From the NCBI GenBank assembly GCA_903932865.1, contig CAIZHQ010000013.1, positions 82,844 through 146,843 on the forward strand: a stretch of 64,000 nt of DNA. The letters are read 5' to 3'. Below the pieces are notes generated by a model. It was not told the DNA's origin. It was given only the letters and a program-made list of their open reading frames with translations, and did not search any database. Positions within the stretch are counted from its first letter, which is position 1. Every line of letters starts with the position of its first letter. This stretch comes from an uncultured Burkholderiales bacterium. GTDB taxonomy: Bacteria; Pseudomonadota; Gammaproteobacteria; Burkholderiales; Burkholderiaceae_C. Positions 32,688 through 41,276 of the stretch are shown piece by piece. Both the position numbers and the translations under genes were made by a program.

Positions 32688-33236
32688 ATGTTGTTCCAGA
32701 TGGTGAGCTTGGTGTTGGATGTGGTGGCAGGCTTGATTGCAGGCACCTGTTTGCTGCGCTTTTTGATGCAGTGGCAGCGCATTTCTTTTCACCAGCCTTT
32801 GGGCCAGTTCGTATTCGCGGTCACCGACTGGTTGCTCTTGCCGCTGCGCCGGGTGATCCCGCCTTGGTCGGCTTGGGATTTGTCGAGTCTGCTGGGGGCC
32901 TTCCTGATCAAGCTGGTGCAGTACCTGCTGCTGTGGCTGGTCGCGGGCGGGCAGGGTGCTTTGATCTTGCTGCCGCTGGTCAGTATGGTGGGCATGGCCC
33001 AGCTGGGGGTCTCTGCCCTGAGCGCGCTGGTGTTGGTGTTGGCGGTGATGTCCTGGGTGAACCCTGGCTCACCCATGTACAGCCTGGTGGCGCGCTTGAG
33101 TCAGCCGTTTTTGACGCCTTTCCAGCGTGTGGTTCCCCTGATCGGTGGCGTGGACTTGTCGCCGATCGCTTTGCTGGTGGTTTTGCAATTGGTGGGCATG
33201 GTGCTTGGCCAGTTGCAGATGAGCTGGTTGTACTGA
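32688..33236 (+). CDS. YggT family integral membrane protein
   Basis: The 182-residue protein has four or five hydrophobic segments and two copies of the YggT unit, each with a helix followed by PF...RRV/LRRVIPP-type motif (residues about 40-65 LLLPLRRVIPP and 135-155 PFLTPFQRVVP). The family is linked to osmotic tolerance and, in other lineages, to cell division or photosystem assembly; the role here is not known. AGGAG precedes the ATG. Confidence 0.9.
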   Translation: MLFQMVSLVLDVVAGLIAGTCLLRFLMQWQRISFHQPLGQFVFAVTDWLLLPLRRVIPPWSAWDLSSLLGAFLIKLVQYLLLWLVAGGQGALILLPLVSMVGMAQLGVSALSALVLVLAVMSWVNPGSPMYSLVARLSQPFLTPFQRVVPLIGGVDLSPIALLVVLQLVGMVLGQLQMSWLY

Positions 33237-33249
33237 TCTGATTTGATAA

Positions 33250-33280
33250 GCAAAGGCCCTCCAAAGAGAGCCTTTGTTTT
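33250..33280. terminator. Intrinsic terminator between yggT and accD
   Basis: Arms CAAAGGC/GCCTTTG extended by CTC/GAG with one mismatch and a CAAA loop, followed by TTTT on the plus strand. It lies between the convergent yggT and accD stops and could act on both, although the minus-strand T-run is short. Confidence 0.7.
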
Positions 33281-33295
33281 GCAACGCGGGGCGGG

Positions 33296-34168
33296 TCAGC
33301 TCACCGCGTCCGCCGGCTGGCGTTGCAACATGGCCAGCGTGGTAGCGATGGTTTTGCGCAGTTCTCGGCGGTCGCAGATGAAGTCCACCGCCCCCTTGGT
33401 TTGCAAGAACTCGGCGCGCTGAAAACCTTCGGGCAAGGTCACACGCACGGTGCTTTCAATGACACGGGGACCTGCAAAGCCAATCAAGGCTTTGGGCTCG
33501 GCAATCACCACGTCGCCCAAGAAGGCAAAGCCCGCAGACACGCCGCCCATGGTCGGGTCGGTCAGCACACTGATGTAGGGCAGGCCTTTTTTGGCCAGGC
33601 GGGTCAAAGAGGCATTGGTCTTGGCCATTTGCATGAGCGACAACAGGCCTTCTTGCATGCGGGCGCCGCCGGTGGCGGTGAAGCAGACGAAGGGCACTTT
33701 TTGTGCGATCGCCGTTTCGACGCCGCGCACGAAGCGCTCGCCCACCACCGAGCCCATGGATCCACCCATGAAGTCGAATTCGAAGCAGGCAGCCACCAGG
33801 TTGATGCTGTGAACTGCGCCGCCCATGACCACCAGGGCGTCGGTCTCACCGGTATTGTCCATGGCTTCTTTCAGGCGCTCAGGGTACTTGCGGCTGTCCT
33901 TGAATTTCAGGGCGTCTACAGGCAGGACTTCCTGGCCGATTTCGTACCGACCTTCACCATCCAAAAAGGCGTTCAAACGGGCGCGGGCACCCATGCGCAG
34001 GTGGTGCGCGCAACCGGGGCAAACGTTTTGGTTTTCTTCCAGATCGGTTTTGTACAGCACCGTCTCGCAGCTGGGGCACTTGACCCATAGACCTTCAGGA
34101 ATCGTGCGTCGCTCAGCCGGGTCGGTGTGCTGGATTTTCGGGGGGAGCAGTTTTTCTAGCCAGGACAT
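33296..34168 (-). CDS. accD: Acetyl-CoA carboxylase carboxyltransferase subunit beta
   Basis: AccD with AccA transfers carboxyl from biotin to acetyl-CoA, giving malonyl-CoA, the substrate of the fab enzymes at 14-20 kb. The 290-residue protein has the N-terminal zinc ribbon Cys31, Cys34, Cys50, Cys53 and the crotonase-fold core with GGARMQEG and [18 protein letters not shown] lies before ATG 34168. It is the last gene of the trpF-trpB-trpA-accD run. Confidence 0.97.
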   Translation of the reverse strand: MSWLEKLLPPKIQHTDPAERRTIPEGLWVKCPSCETVLYKTDLEENQNVCPGCAHHLRMGARARLNAFLDGEGRYEIGQEVLPVDALKFKDSRKYPERLKEAMDNTGETDALVVMGGAVHSINLVAACFEFDFMGGSMGSVVGERFVRGVETAIAQKVPFVCFTATGGARMQEGLLSLMQMAKTNASLTRLAKKGLPYISVLTDPTMGGVSAGFAFLGDVVIAEPKALIGFAGPRVIESTVRVTLPEGFQRAEFLQTKGAVDFICDRRELRKTIATTLAMLQRQPADAVS

Positions 34169-34262
34169 CAGGGAGTCTCCTTGTACTGACGATTATCGTT
34201 GAAACGGTCGGCTGGGCTCTGACCCGTGAGGGGCATCGGGTTCGCAGACAGGGTTCCTTCGC

Positions 34263-35072
34263 TCAGGCATCGAGCGCCTGACGGATGCCTTGCAAAAATT
34301 CACTGGCCACGACGTTGATGCGGTCTGCCGGGGCCGCGTCGATCAATTGGATCAGGCGTGAACCGATGACCACCGCATCGGCCACCTTGCTGATCGCCTT
34401 GGCGGTTTCGGCGTCGCGGATGCCGAAACCCACGCCCACGGGCACGCTGACGTGCTGGCGGATGCGCGGCAGCATGGCCTCGACCGCGTCGGTGTTGAGC
34501 GTGCCCGAGCCAGTGACCCCCTTGAGCGACACGTAGTACACATAGCCGCTGGCCACTTTGGCCACCTGCTGCATGCGCTCGTCGGTGCTGGTGGGGGCCA
34601 GCAAAAAGATCAGGTCCATGCTGTGGGCACGCAGCTTGGCGGCAAAATCTACGCACTCTTCGGGTGGGTAGTCCACGATCAGCACCCCGTCCACGCCTGC
34701 TGCCGAGGCGTCGCGGATGAAGCGGTCCACGCCATGCTTTTGGTCGTAGCGCTCCACCGGATTGGCGTAGCCCATCAGCACCACGGGCGTGTGGTTGTTG
34801 GTCTGGCGGAACTCGCGCACCATGGCCAGCACCTGCACCGTGCCAATGCCCAGAGCCAGGGCTTTGTCGCCGGCTTTCTGGATGACAGGGCCGTCGGCAG
34901 ACGGGTCGGAGAACGGCACCCCCAGCTCGATGATGTCGGCCCCGGCGTTGGCCATGGCGTGCATCAGGGGCACAGTGGTGGTTTTTTGGGGAAATCCTGC
35001 CGTGACGTACGGGATCAGTGCTTTGCGGCCCTGGGCTTTGAGGGCGGTGAGGGTGGTGTCGATGCGGCTCAT
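34263..35072 (-). CDS. trpA: Tryptophan synthase alpha chain
   Basis: TrpA cleaves indole-3-glycerol phosphate to indole, channelled to TrpB. The 269-residue TIM barrel shows [31 protein letters not shown] with the catalytic Glu and Asp, and [13 protein letters not shown]. It lies 10 bp after trpB. Confidence 0.97.
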   Translation of the reverse strand: MSRIDTTLTALKAQGRKALIPYVTAGFPQKTTTVPLMHAMANAGADIIELGVPFSDPSADGPVIQKAGDKALALGIGTVQVLAMVREFRQTNNHTPVVLMGYANPVERYDQKHGVDRFIRDASAAGVDGVLIVDYPPEECVDFAAKLRAHSMDLIFLLAPTSTDERMQQVAKVASGYVYYVSLKGVTGSGTLNTDAVEAMLPRIRQHVSVPVGVGFGIRDAETAKAISKVADAVVIGSRLIQLIDAAPADRINVVASEFLQGIRQALDA

Positions 35073-35082
35073 GTTCCAGCCC

Positions 35083-36366
35083 TCACTTCACAAAGCTCAC
35101 AGGCTGCTCGGCGCCTTTGACCGATTGGCCTTGGCAGCTGGGCCGGCAGAAAAAGTCGGCGTTCGACAGGTCGGCCACGGTGCCGATGTCTTTGTCCCCT
35201 CTGCCAGACATGTTGACGAGGATCGACTGGTCAAGACGCATGGTTTTGGCCAGCTGCATGGCATAGGCCACCGCGTGACTTGACTCCAACGCGGGGATGA
35301 TGCCTTCGGTGCGGCACAGGTAGTGGAAGGCCTCGAGCGCTTCTTTGTCAGTGATGCCCACGTATTCTGCTCGGCCGATGTCTTTGAGGAAGGCGTGTTC
35401 AGGACCGACGCCGGGGTAGTCCAGGCCCGCGCTCACGCTGTGTGTCTCGGTGATCTGACCGTTGTCGTCTTGCAGGATGTAGGTGCGGTTACCGTGCAGC
35501 ACGCCTGGGGTTCCCATCTGGAGCGAGCACGAATGCTTGCCTGAATCCATGCCTTCGCCAGCGGCTTCCACGCCGATCAAACGGGTGTTTTCGTGGGCAA
35601 TGTAGGGGTAGAAGATGCCCATGGCGTTGCTGCCACCGCCCACGCAGGCGATGACCGCATCGGGCTGCTGTTCTGCCATTTGCAGACTCTTGAACATATC
35701 GGGCATTTGCGTGAGGCATTCTTCGCCAATCACGCTCTGGAAGTCGCGCACCATCATGGGGTAGGGGTGCGGGCCTGCCACGGTGCCGATGATGTAGAAC
35801 GTGTTGTCCACATTGGCCACCCAATCCCGCATGGCTTCGTTCAGGGCATCCTTGAGCGTTCTGCTGCCCGACTCGACGGGGACAACGGTGGCACCCAGCA
35901 GCTTCATGCGGTAGACGTTGGGGCTTTGGCGTTTGACGTCCTCTGAGCCCATGTACACCACGCACTCCAGACCGTAGCGAGCGCAGATGGTGGCGGTGGC
36001 CACGCCGTGTTGACCCGCGCCCGTCTCGGCAATGATGCGCGGCTTGCCCATGCGCTTGGCGAGCATGGCCTGGCCGATGGTGTTGTTGATCTTGTGTGCA
36101 CCGGTGTGGTTGAGGTCTTCGCGCTTCAAGAAAATCTGCGCGCCGCCCATCTCGCGGCTCATGCGTGCTGCGTGATACACCGGTGAGGGGCGTCCTACAA
36201 AGTGGGCCAGCTCGGACTTGAATTCGGCGATGAATTCCGGGTCGTGCTGGTATTGGGCGTAAGCGGCTTTGAGTTCGTTGATGGCGTGCGTCAGGGTTTC
36301 GCTGACAAAGCTGCCACCATAGATGCCGAAATGGCCCTTGTTATCGGGTTGTTGGTAGTCGTACAT
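35083..36366 (-). CDS. trpB: Tryptophan synthase beta chain
   Basis: TrpB joins indole and serine with PLP. The 427-residue protein has the PLP lysine Lys92 in [10 protein letters not shown], the [10 protein letters not shown] loop, and [10 protein letters not shown] that holds the phosphate. The last ~25 residues, after the usual SGRGDKD end, form an extra tail with two cysteines. It follows trpF by 34 bp. Confidence 0.97.
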   Translation of the reverse strand: MYDYQQPDNKGHFGIYGGSFVSETLTHAINELKAAYAQYQHDPEFIAEFKSELAHFVGRPSPVYHAARMSREMGGAQIFLKREDLNHTGAHKINNTIGQAMLAKRMGKPRIIAETGAGQHGVATATICARYGLECVVYMGSEDVKRQSPNVYRMKLLGATVVPVESGSRTLKDALNEAMRDWVANVDNTFYIIGTVAGPHPYPMMVRDFQSVIGEECLTQMPDMFKSLQMAEQQPDAVIACVGGGSNAMGIFYPYIAHENTRLIGVEAAGEGMDSGKHSCSLQMGTPGVLHGNRTYILQDDNGQITETHSVSAGLDYPGVGPEHAFLKDIGRAEYVGITDKEALEAFHYLCRTEGIIPALESSHAVAYAMQLAKTMRLDQSILVNMSGRGDKDIGTVADLSNADFFCRPSCQGQSVKGAEQPVSFVK

Positions 36367-36400
36367 GGCAATTGGGGCCGGGGATCAACCCGGAAAATAT

Positions 36401-37078
36401 TCAAAGGAGGTCAGCATCGGCAGCTCGCACGGCGGCCACGAATTGCTGGATTTTTTCGGCATCTTTCAGGCCCTTGGCGGCCTCGATGCCGGAGCTCACG
36501 TCAACGGCCAGTGACAAGCCGAGTGAGCGCAGCGCCCGAATGCCATCGACCACGTTTGCAGGTGTGAGTCCACCAGACAAAACGAGGTGAGCATTGACGC
36601 TTGTTGGCAGGAGTGACCAATTGAATGTTTTTCCGCCGCCGCCGTATCCGTCGACATGGGCGTCGAGCAAGAGGGCGTGGGCTTGCTGATGGTGAAGTGC
36701 AAATTCTAGCAAGTCGAAGTCGGCCACCTCGGACAGGGGGATTCGGGCCGCTTTGAGGTGCGGGCGGCCCGTTAGGCGGCTCATGGTTTCGCAAAATTCG
36801 GGTGTTTCATCGCCGTGAAACTGTAACCAAGCGCCCGGCACGGCCTTGCACGCTGCCTGGATGCGCTCAGCTGTTTCGTTGACGAACAGCAAAACGGGCA
36901 GCGCCAAGGGGGGCAGCAACCGGGCCAGCTCGGCAGCACGTTCGATGCTCACGCTGCGCGGACTGGGGGGGTAGAGCACAAAGCCAATGGCATCGGCCCC
37001 TGCGGCACATGCCGCCAGCACGTCGGCTTCGCGTGTGAAGCCGCACATCTTGATGCGGGTGCGTTGTTGGGAGTTCAT
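36401..37078 (-). CDS. trpF: Phosphoribosylanthranilate isomerase
   Basis: TrpF isomerises PRA to CdRP in tryptophan synthesis. The 225-residue TIM barrel opens with RIKMCGFTREADV (catalytic Cys) and contains ADAIGFVLYPPSPRSV, LQFHGDE and the catalytic-Asp strand LLLDAHV; LSGGLTPANV and VDVSSGIE complete the phosphate site. ATG 37078 overlaps the truA stop by 4 bp, so it is preferred over TTG 37087. Confidence 0.96.
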   Translation of the reverse strand: MNSQQRTRIKMCGFTREADVLAACAAGADAIGFVLYPPSPRSVSIERAAELARLLPPLALPVLLFVNETAERIQAACKAVPGAWLQFHGDETPEFCETMSRLTGRPHLKAARIPLSEVADFDLLEFALHHQQAHALLLDAHVDGYGGGGKTFNWSLLPTSVNAHLVLSGGLTPANVVDGIRALRSLGLSLAVDVSSGIEAAKGLKDAEKIQQFVAAVRAADADLL

Positions 37079-37860
37079 GGCAACCAATCAAAAGCAGGGG
37101 TGGTGTCGGGCAGGCCCCATTCTGCGCTGTATATCGGCCCGGCAAAGTACAGGCCGTCGGGCGAAAACGTGGGGGCTGCAGCCTCGCGGCTTTTGGCCTC
37201 CAGCACCTCTCGCATCCAGTCGGGCGACTGGTGGCCTTGGCCGATGGTGACCAGGCAGCCCATGATGTTGCGGATCATGTGGTGCAAGAAGGCATTGCCT
37301 TCGAACTCAAAGCGCCAATAAGCGCCGTGCCGGGTGATGCGGATGTGCCGCAGCGTTTTGATGGGCGACAGCGCTTGGCAGCTGCTGGCCCGAAAGGATG
37401 AAAAATCGTGTTCGCCCAACAGGTGTTGGCTGGCTTGGCGCATGGGCCCTTCGGCCAGAGGGCGGTACACCCAACCCACACGCCCTGTTTCCAGGCTGGG
37501 GCGCACGATGGAGTCGAGCACCACATAGACATAGCGCCTGCCCGTGGCGCTGGCGCGGCAGTGAAAACTGTCGGGCACCACTTGCGCCCATTGCACCGAG
37601 ATGTCGGAGGGCAAGTAACGGTTGGTGCCGCGAACCCAGGAATGGGTGTCGCGTTCGATCTCGGTGTCAAAGTGGACCACCTGCATCAAACCATGCACAC
37701 CCGCATCCGTTCGGCCGGCACACAAGGTGCTGACCCGAGGTACATCGGCAAATTGAGCCAAGGCTTTTTCAAGCCTGTCTTGGATGGTCAAGCCCGTGCT
37801 TTGACTTTGCCAGCCCTGGTAAGCCGTGCCGGAGTAACAGATGCCAAGGGCGAGTCTCAC
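37075..37860 (-). CDS. truA: tRNA pseudouridine(38-40) synthase
   Basis: TruA modifies positions 38-40 in tRNA anticodon arms. Conserved LALGICYSGTAYQGWQSQ begins at GTG 37860 (261 residues); catalytic Asp52 lies in CAGRTDAGVH, and FLHHMIRNIMGCL is the C-terminal signature. The GTG overlaps the fimV stop by 4 bp. An open frame extends to 38052 but its sequence is only a shadow of fimV. Confidence 0.95.
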   Translation of the reverse strand: MRLALGICYSGTAYQGWQSQSTGLTIQDRLEKALAQFADVPRVSTLCAGRTDAGVHGLMQVVHFDTEIERDTHSWVRGTNRYLPSDISVQWAQVVPDSFHCRASATGRRYVYVVLDSIVRPSLETGRVGWVYRPLAEGPMRQASQHLLGEHDFSSFRASSCQALSPIKTLRHIRITRHGAYWRFEFEGNAFLHHMIRNIMGCLVTIGQGHQSPDWMREVLEAKSREAAAPTFSPDGLYFAGPIYSAEWGLPDTTPAFDWLP

Positions 37861-39146
37861 TGGTTTTGGCCCGGTGTGTGGCTCGCCTGCGGGCCGGGCG
37901 CGGTGTGGGGTGCTGGCGTCAGGTTCAGATCCAGAGTGGCCAATTGAGGTGGCAAACCTAAAGGGAATGGCGAAGCCGGTGGTGCTGGAGCCACAAGGCT
38001 GTCCGTGCCCAACAAATCGACGGGTTCTGCAGGGCGGCGTCTGACCACCCACACCCAGCCAGCCATGCCGGTCAGCAACGCCATGACCCAGGTCCAGATG
38101 CTGGTATTTCGGCTGATGGCGTCCAGCAAGGGGGCTGAATGAGCCTCAGCCACGGCAACGTTCAGGCTTGGATTCAGGGCCAAGAGCTCCGAAGGGTTTG
38201 TTTTTTCAGGGGCGGGTTTGGCCGACAAGGACTTTAAAGTTTCCAGATTCTTTTTCAGCGCCGCGAGTTGCTCCGTTTTGTCCTCAATTTCGCGCTCCAA
38301 GGCCAGCCGTGTCTCTGCACTGTCGGCGGTGACTTCCCCTTTGCTCAGCGTCAATGTGTCCTGCTCGGTTTGCACGGGGACCGTTGGGCGCGCTTCGGTG
38401 GCGACTTTACCGGTCATTTCGCGGCTGGCCTTGTCGGTGGCCTTGAAGGTGGATTGAGCCAGACGTTGGGCATAGGCCACAAAGTCCGCATGGTGTGCAA
38501 TCACCGTTTGCCGTGCTTCTTCGGTCGAAATTAGCGCAGCCGATTGCGCGTTGGGGAGATGAATTTGAGCGCCTTCGCGCAGCAGGTTCACATTGCCTTC
38601 AATGAAAGCATCGGGATTGGTGCGCAGCATGGCCAGCAACATTTGGTCGAGCGATACACCCGCAGGCATTTTTCGCAAAGCCAGTTTGGAGGCGGTGTCG
38701 CCTGAACGCACGGTGATGGTGTCCTCGGGGTTGCGTGCAGCGCTGTCAACTGACGGCGCTGTGCTGACCGCCGAGGCTTGTGGGAAGACCAAGGGCGCAA
38801 TCACCAAAGCAACATCAGTTTGGGTTTTTTCTGTTGATGGGATCAATCCACCGACGGTTGAGGCCATCAGCGCGTAGTTCATGGCCAGATGGCCTGAGGA
38901 CCACTGCTTTAACTTGCGAAGGTCTTCGGGTTTGTACTGCGTGATCTCGATGGCGGCCCAAAGCGGTTCACCCAAACCTGACGGCACCGAGAACTGGCCC
39001 GGCGGCAATGCTTTGACCGACAAGCTGGTGCAGGCCAGCAGCGATGCGACAACCCAAGCTCTTGGCAGAGCTGGGGGTTTTTCCTGGAAGTGGGGCGGTC
39101 GCAGCATGTCTACAGTGGCGTCTTGGGCCACCGAATGGTCATGCAA
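37857..39146 (-). CDS. FimV/HubP-like protein, short form
   Basis: FimV-family proteins bind peptidoglycan and organise cell poles and type IV pili. Here a signal-like hydrophobic stretch (about residues 29-47) is followed by FSVPSGLGEPLWAAIEI, the FimV N-terminal motif, then a LysM-type module (ITVRSGDTASKLA to QIHLP), a coiled coil near residues 275-310 and one membrane helix at about 345-365. At 429 residues it is about half the usual length: the acidic TPR repeats and the FimV C-terminal domain are absent. An internal ATG at 39107 is an equally good start. The asd-fimV-truA order is typical of Burkholderiales. Confidence 0.85.
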   Translation of the reverse strand: MHDHSVAQDATVDMLRPPHFQEKPPALPRAWVVASLLACTSLSVKALPPGQFSVPSGLGEPLWAAIEITQYKPEDLRKLKQWSSGHLAMNYALMASTVGGLIPSTEKTQTDVALVIAPLVFPQASAVSTAPSVDSAARNPEDTITVRSGDTASKLALRKMPAGVSLDQMLLAMLRTNPDAFIEGNVNLLREGAQIHLPNAQSAALISTEEARQTVIAHHADFVAYAQRLAQSTFKATDKASREMTGKVATEARPTVPVQTEQDTLTLSKGEVTADSAETRLALEREIEDKTEQLAALKKNLETLKSLSAKPAPEKTNPSELLALNPSLNVAVAEAHSAPLLDAISRNTSIWTWVMALLTGMAGWVWVVRRRPAEPVDLLGTDSLVAPAPPASPFPLGLPPQLATLDLNLTPAPHTAPGPQASHTPGQNQ

Positions 39147-39168
39147 AAAAGAATGCTGCGCTCAAGCA

Positions 39169-40326
39169 TCAAGCGTCCAACAAGATGCGCAGCATGCGTC
39201 GCAGTGGTTCGGCCGCACCCCACAAAAGCTGGTCACCGATGGTGAACGCGCCGACGTATTCAGGGCCCATGGCCAGCTTGCGCACGCGACCCACAGGAAT
39301 GTTCATCGTGCCGGTCACCGCCACGGGCGTCAGTTCCTTGATCGTGGCCTCGCGGGTATTGGGCACGACTTTGACCCACTCGTTGTCGGCAGCGATCATG
39401 GCTTCGATGTCGGCGACGGGCACGTCTTTTTTGAGCTTGAAGGTCAGGGCCTGGCTGTGACAGCGCATGGCGCCCACGCGCACGCAAAAGCCGTCCACCG
39501 GGATGGCGGGCGTTTGAAAGCCATCGCCCATGCCCAAAATCTTGTTCGTCTCGGCCATGCCTTTCCATTCCTCTTTGGACATGCCCCAACCGGGTTCCTC
39601 GCGGCTTTTGCCCAACCCCAAGTCTTTGTCTATCCAGGGGATCAAGGACCCACCGAGGGGGACGCCAAAATTGGCCGTTTCAGCCGCCGACAGGGCGCGT
39701 TGTTTGGCCACCACCATGCGGTCGATTTCCAAAATGGCGCTCTTGGGGTTGTCCAGCAAGGCTTTGACTTCAGCGTTGAGGGTGCCGTACTGGGTCAGCA
39801 ACTCGCGCATGTGCTGCGCGCCACCGCCAGAGGCCGCTTGGTAGGTCTGGGTGCTCATCCACTCGACCAAGCCGGCTTTGTACAAAGCGCCCACGCCCAT
39901 CAGCATGCAGCTGACGGTGCAGTTGCCGCCCACCCAGTTGTTGCCGCCCTGGGCCAGGGCGCGCTTGATCACCGGCATGTTGACCGGATCGAGGATGATC
40001 ACCGCGTCCTTTTCCATGCGCAGGGTCGATGCCGCATCGATCCAGTGACCGCGCCAGCCCGCAGCGCGCAATTTGGGGAAAACTGCGCTGGTGTAGTCGC
40101 CGCCTTGGGCCGTGATGACGATATCGCAGCGCATGAGCTGCTCGATGTTGAAGGCGTCTTGCAGCTTTGTCTCGTTTTTGGCCATGGCAGGGGCTTGGCC
40201 ACCGGCGTTGGAGGTGGAAAAAAACAAAGGCTCGATCAGGTCGAAGTCTTTTTCTTGCGCCATGCGGTCCATCAGAACCGAGCCAACCATGCCGCGCCAG
40301 CCGACCAACCCTACTAACTTGCTCAT
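39169..40326 (-). CDS. asd: Aspartate-semialdehyde dehydrogenase
   Basis: Asd makes aspartate semialdehyde, the branch point to lysine, diaminopimelate, methionine and threonine. The 385-residue protein begins [20 protein letters not shown] (NADP site) and has the nucleophile Cys136 in [12 protein letters not shown]. Length and motifs fit the gamma/beta-proteobacterial subclass. In relatives it follows leuB directly; here more than 5 kb separates them. Confidence 0.97.
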   Translation of the reverse strand: MSKLVGLVGWRGMVGSVLMDRMAQEKDFDLIEPLFFSTSNAGGQAPAMAKNETKLQDAFNIEQLMRCDIVITAQGGDYTSAVFPKLRAAGWRGHWIDAASTLRMEKDAVIILDPVNMPVIKRALAQGGNNWVGGNCTVSCMLMGVGALYKAGLVEWMSTQTYQAASGGGAQHMRELLTQYGTLNAEVKALLDNPKSAILEIDRMVVAKQRALSAAETANFGVPLGGSLIPWIDKDLGLGKSREEPGWGMSKEEWKGMAETNKILGMGDGFQTPAIPVDGFCVRVGAMRCHSQALTFKLKKDVPVADIEAMIAADNEWVKVVPNTREATIKELTPVAVTGTMNIPVGRVRKLAMGPEYVGAFTIGDQLLWGAAEPLRRMLRILLDA

Positions 40327-40526
40327 TTCAAGGCCCTTTCAATTTAACAAACAGTTCAGACCAGACTGTTGACCCGGCTCGTCTGGCCGGGAGGGCACAC
40401 GACGAAGCCGGGGCAATCAGCCCGTGATGGTCGTGGTTTTTGTGGGGATTGCACACGCGCCAGCACCTGCCTGGATGGCAGGGTCAAAGTTCAAGGTGAA
40501 CGAACTTGCGTGAAACATGGTGGAAT

Positions 40527-40554
40527 ATTGTAATGCAAGCCCAAGCACTGTTAG
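40527..40554 (-). promoter_or_regulatory. Candidate asd promoter
   Basis: Minus strand: CTAACA (40554-40549) and TACAAT (40532-40527) with a 16-bp spacer; four and five of six consensus matches. Predicted start near 40520. Confidence 0.5.
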
Positions 40555-40642
40555 CAGGGCGCAAGCCAATGCCATGCCCAAACCGAGAACACCGCAGGCA
40601 TGGACAAAATGGCTTGGAAGGCATTGTTCTGTTTCATTTGGT

Positions 40643-40661
40643 GGGCAATTGCCCGCATAAT
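40643..40661 (+). promoter_or_regulatory. Palindromic operator-like site with adjacent -10 box
   Basis: GGGCAATTGCCC is a perfect 12-bp palindrome; CATAAT follows one base later, placing the palindrome in the -10/-35 spacer of a promoter for the gene at 40736. This is a typical repressor position. The regulator is unknown and the -35 is weak. Confidence 0.4.
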
Positions 40662-40735
40662 TTAAACTTCGTGGTGTCACCGGACAGGAAACAGCACAGC
40701 GCGGACCGGATGGCCCACCAAACCAAGGAGTGAAG

Positions 40736-41269
40736 ATGAATTTTTACCAACGAATGGCATGGGGCATTTTCAGCATGCTGGCGGTCTGGGGTTTTTTGCC
40801 TCAGGCCCTGGCCGCAACCGAGCCCGTGGTGCTGCGCATTTACGCACCACCCGCCAACAGCGCAGCGGCCAAACCGCCCAAAGAGCTTGCCAATGGCCCT
40901 TTGGTGGCGAGTTTACCGATCGATTTTTTTAAAAAATTACCGCAGCACAGTTTCGTCACAAAAACGCCTTGGTACAAAAAACCCGTCAAATTTACCGGCC
41001 CATTGCTGCGTGACGTGTTGGCCGCTGTCAAGGTCAAAGGCGCTGTCATCCATGCGGTGGCCTTGGACGATTACCAGGCCACCATTCCCTTTTCTGATGC
41101 AGCGCAATTCGACGTGATATTGGCCCACACCATGGACGGTGAAACCCTGACCCCCAAAAACAAGGGCCCTTTGTTTGTGGTCTATCCCTACGACAGCAAG
41201 CCCGAATTGCAAGCCGTGCGTTTCTACGAGCGCTCCATTTGGCAACTCAAAGCCCTGCGCTTGGAATGA
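40736..41269 (+). CDS. Exported sulfite-oxidase-fold (molybdopterin-binding-like) protein without cofactor cysteine
   Basis: A 177-residue protein with a signal peptide (about 1-27, ending QALAA). The mature part resembles the oxidoreductase molybdopterin-binding (SUOX/YedY) domain: [17 protein letters not shown], then [14 protein letters not shown] and a [13 protein letters not shown] end. It has no cysteine at all, so the Mo-ligating thiolate is missing and enzyme activity is unlikely. AAGGAG at 40725-40730 sets the ATG at 40736. It ends 7 bp before a hybrid histidine kinase, so a periplasmic ligand-sensing role for that kinase is inferred. Confidence 0.8.
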   Translation: MNFYQRMAWGIFSMLAVWGFLPQALAATEPVVLRIYAPPANSAAAKPPKELANGPLVASLPIDFFKKLPQHSFVTKTPWYKKPVKFTGPLLRDVLAAVKVKGAVIHAVALDDYQATIPFSDAAQFDVILAHTMDGETLTPKNKGPLFVVYPYDSKPELQAVRFYERSIWQLKALRLE

Positions 41270-41276
41270 GCTCTGG

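Larger units (their letters stand above)
40327..40735. other. Divergent intergenic region between asd and the sensor-pair operon
   Basis: About 410 bp with no convincing gene. It holds a candidate minus-strand promoter for asd (-10 at 40527-40532), and on the plus side a perfect 12-bp palindrome at 40643-40654 next to a -10-like CATAAT at 40656-40661. The long asd leader (about 195 nt) has no recognised riboswitch fold. Confidence 0.7.

Noticed and set aside
40417..40680. An 87-codon open frame on the minus strand upstream of asd with a hydrophobic middle
   Set aside because: GTG start without SD, overlaps the candidate asd promoter, and no family resemblance; likely chance.
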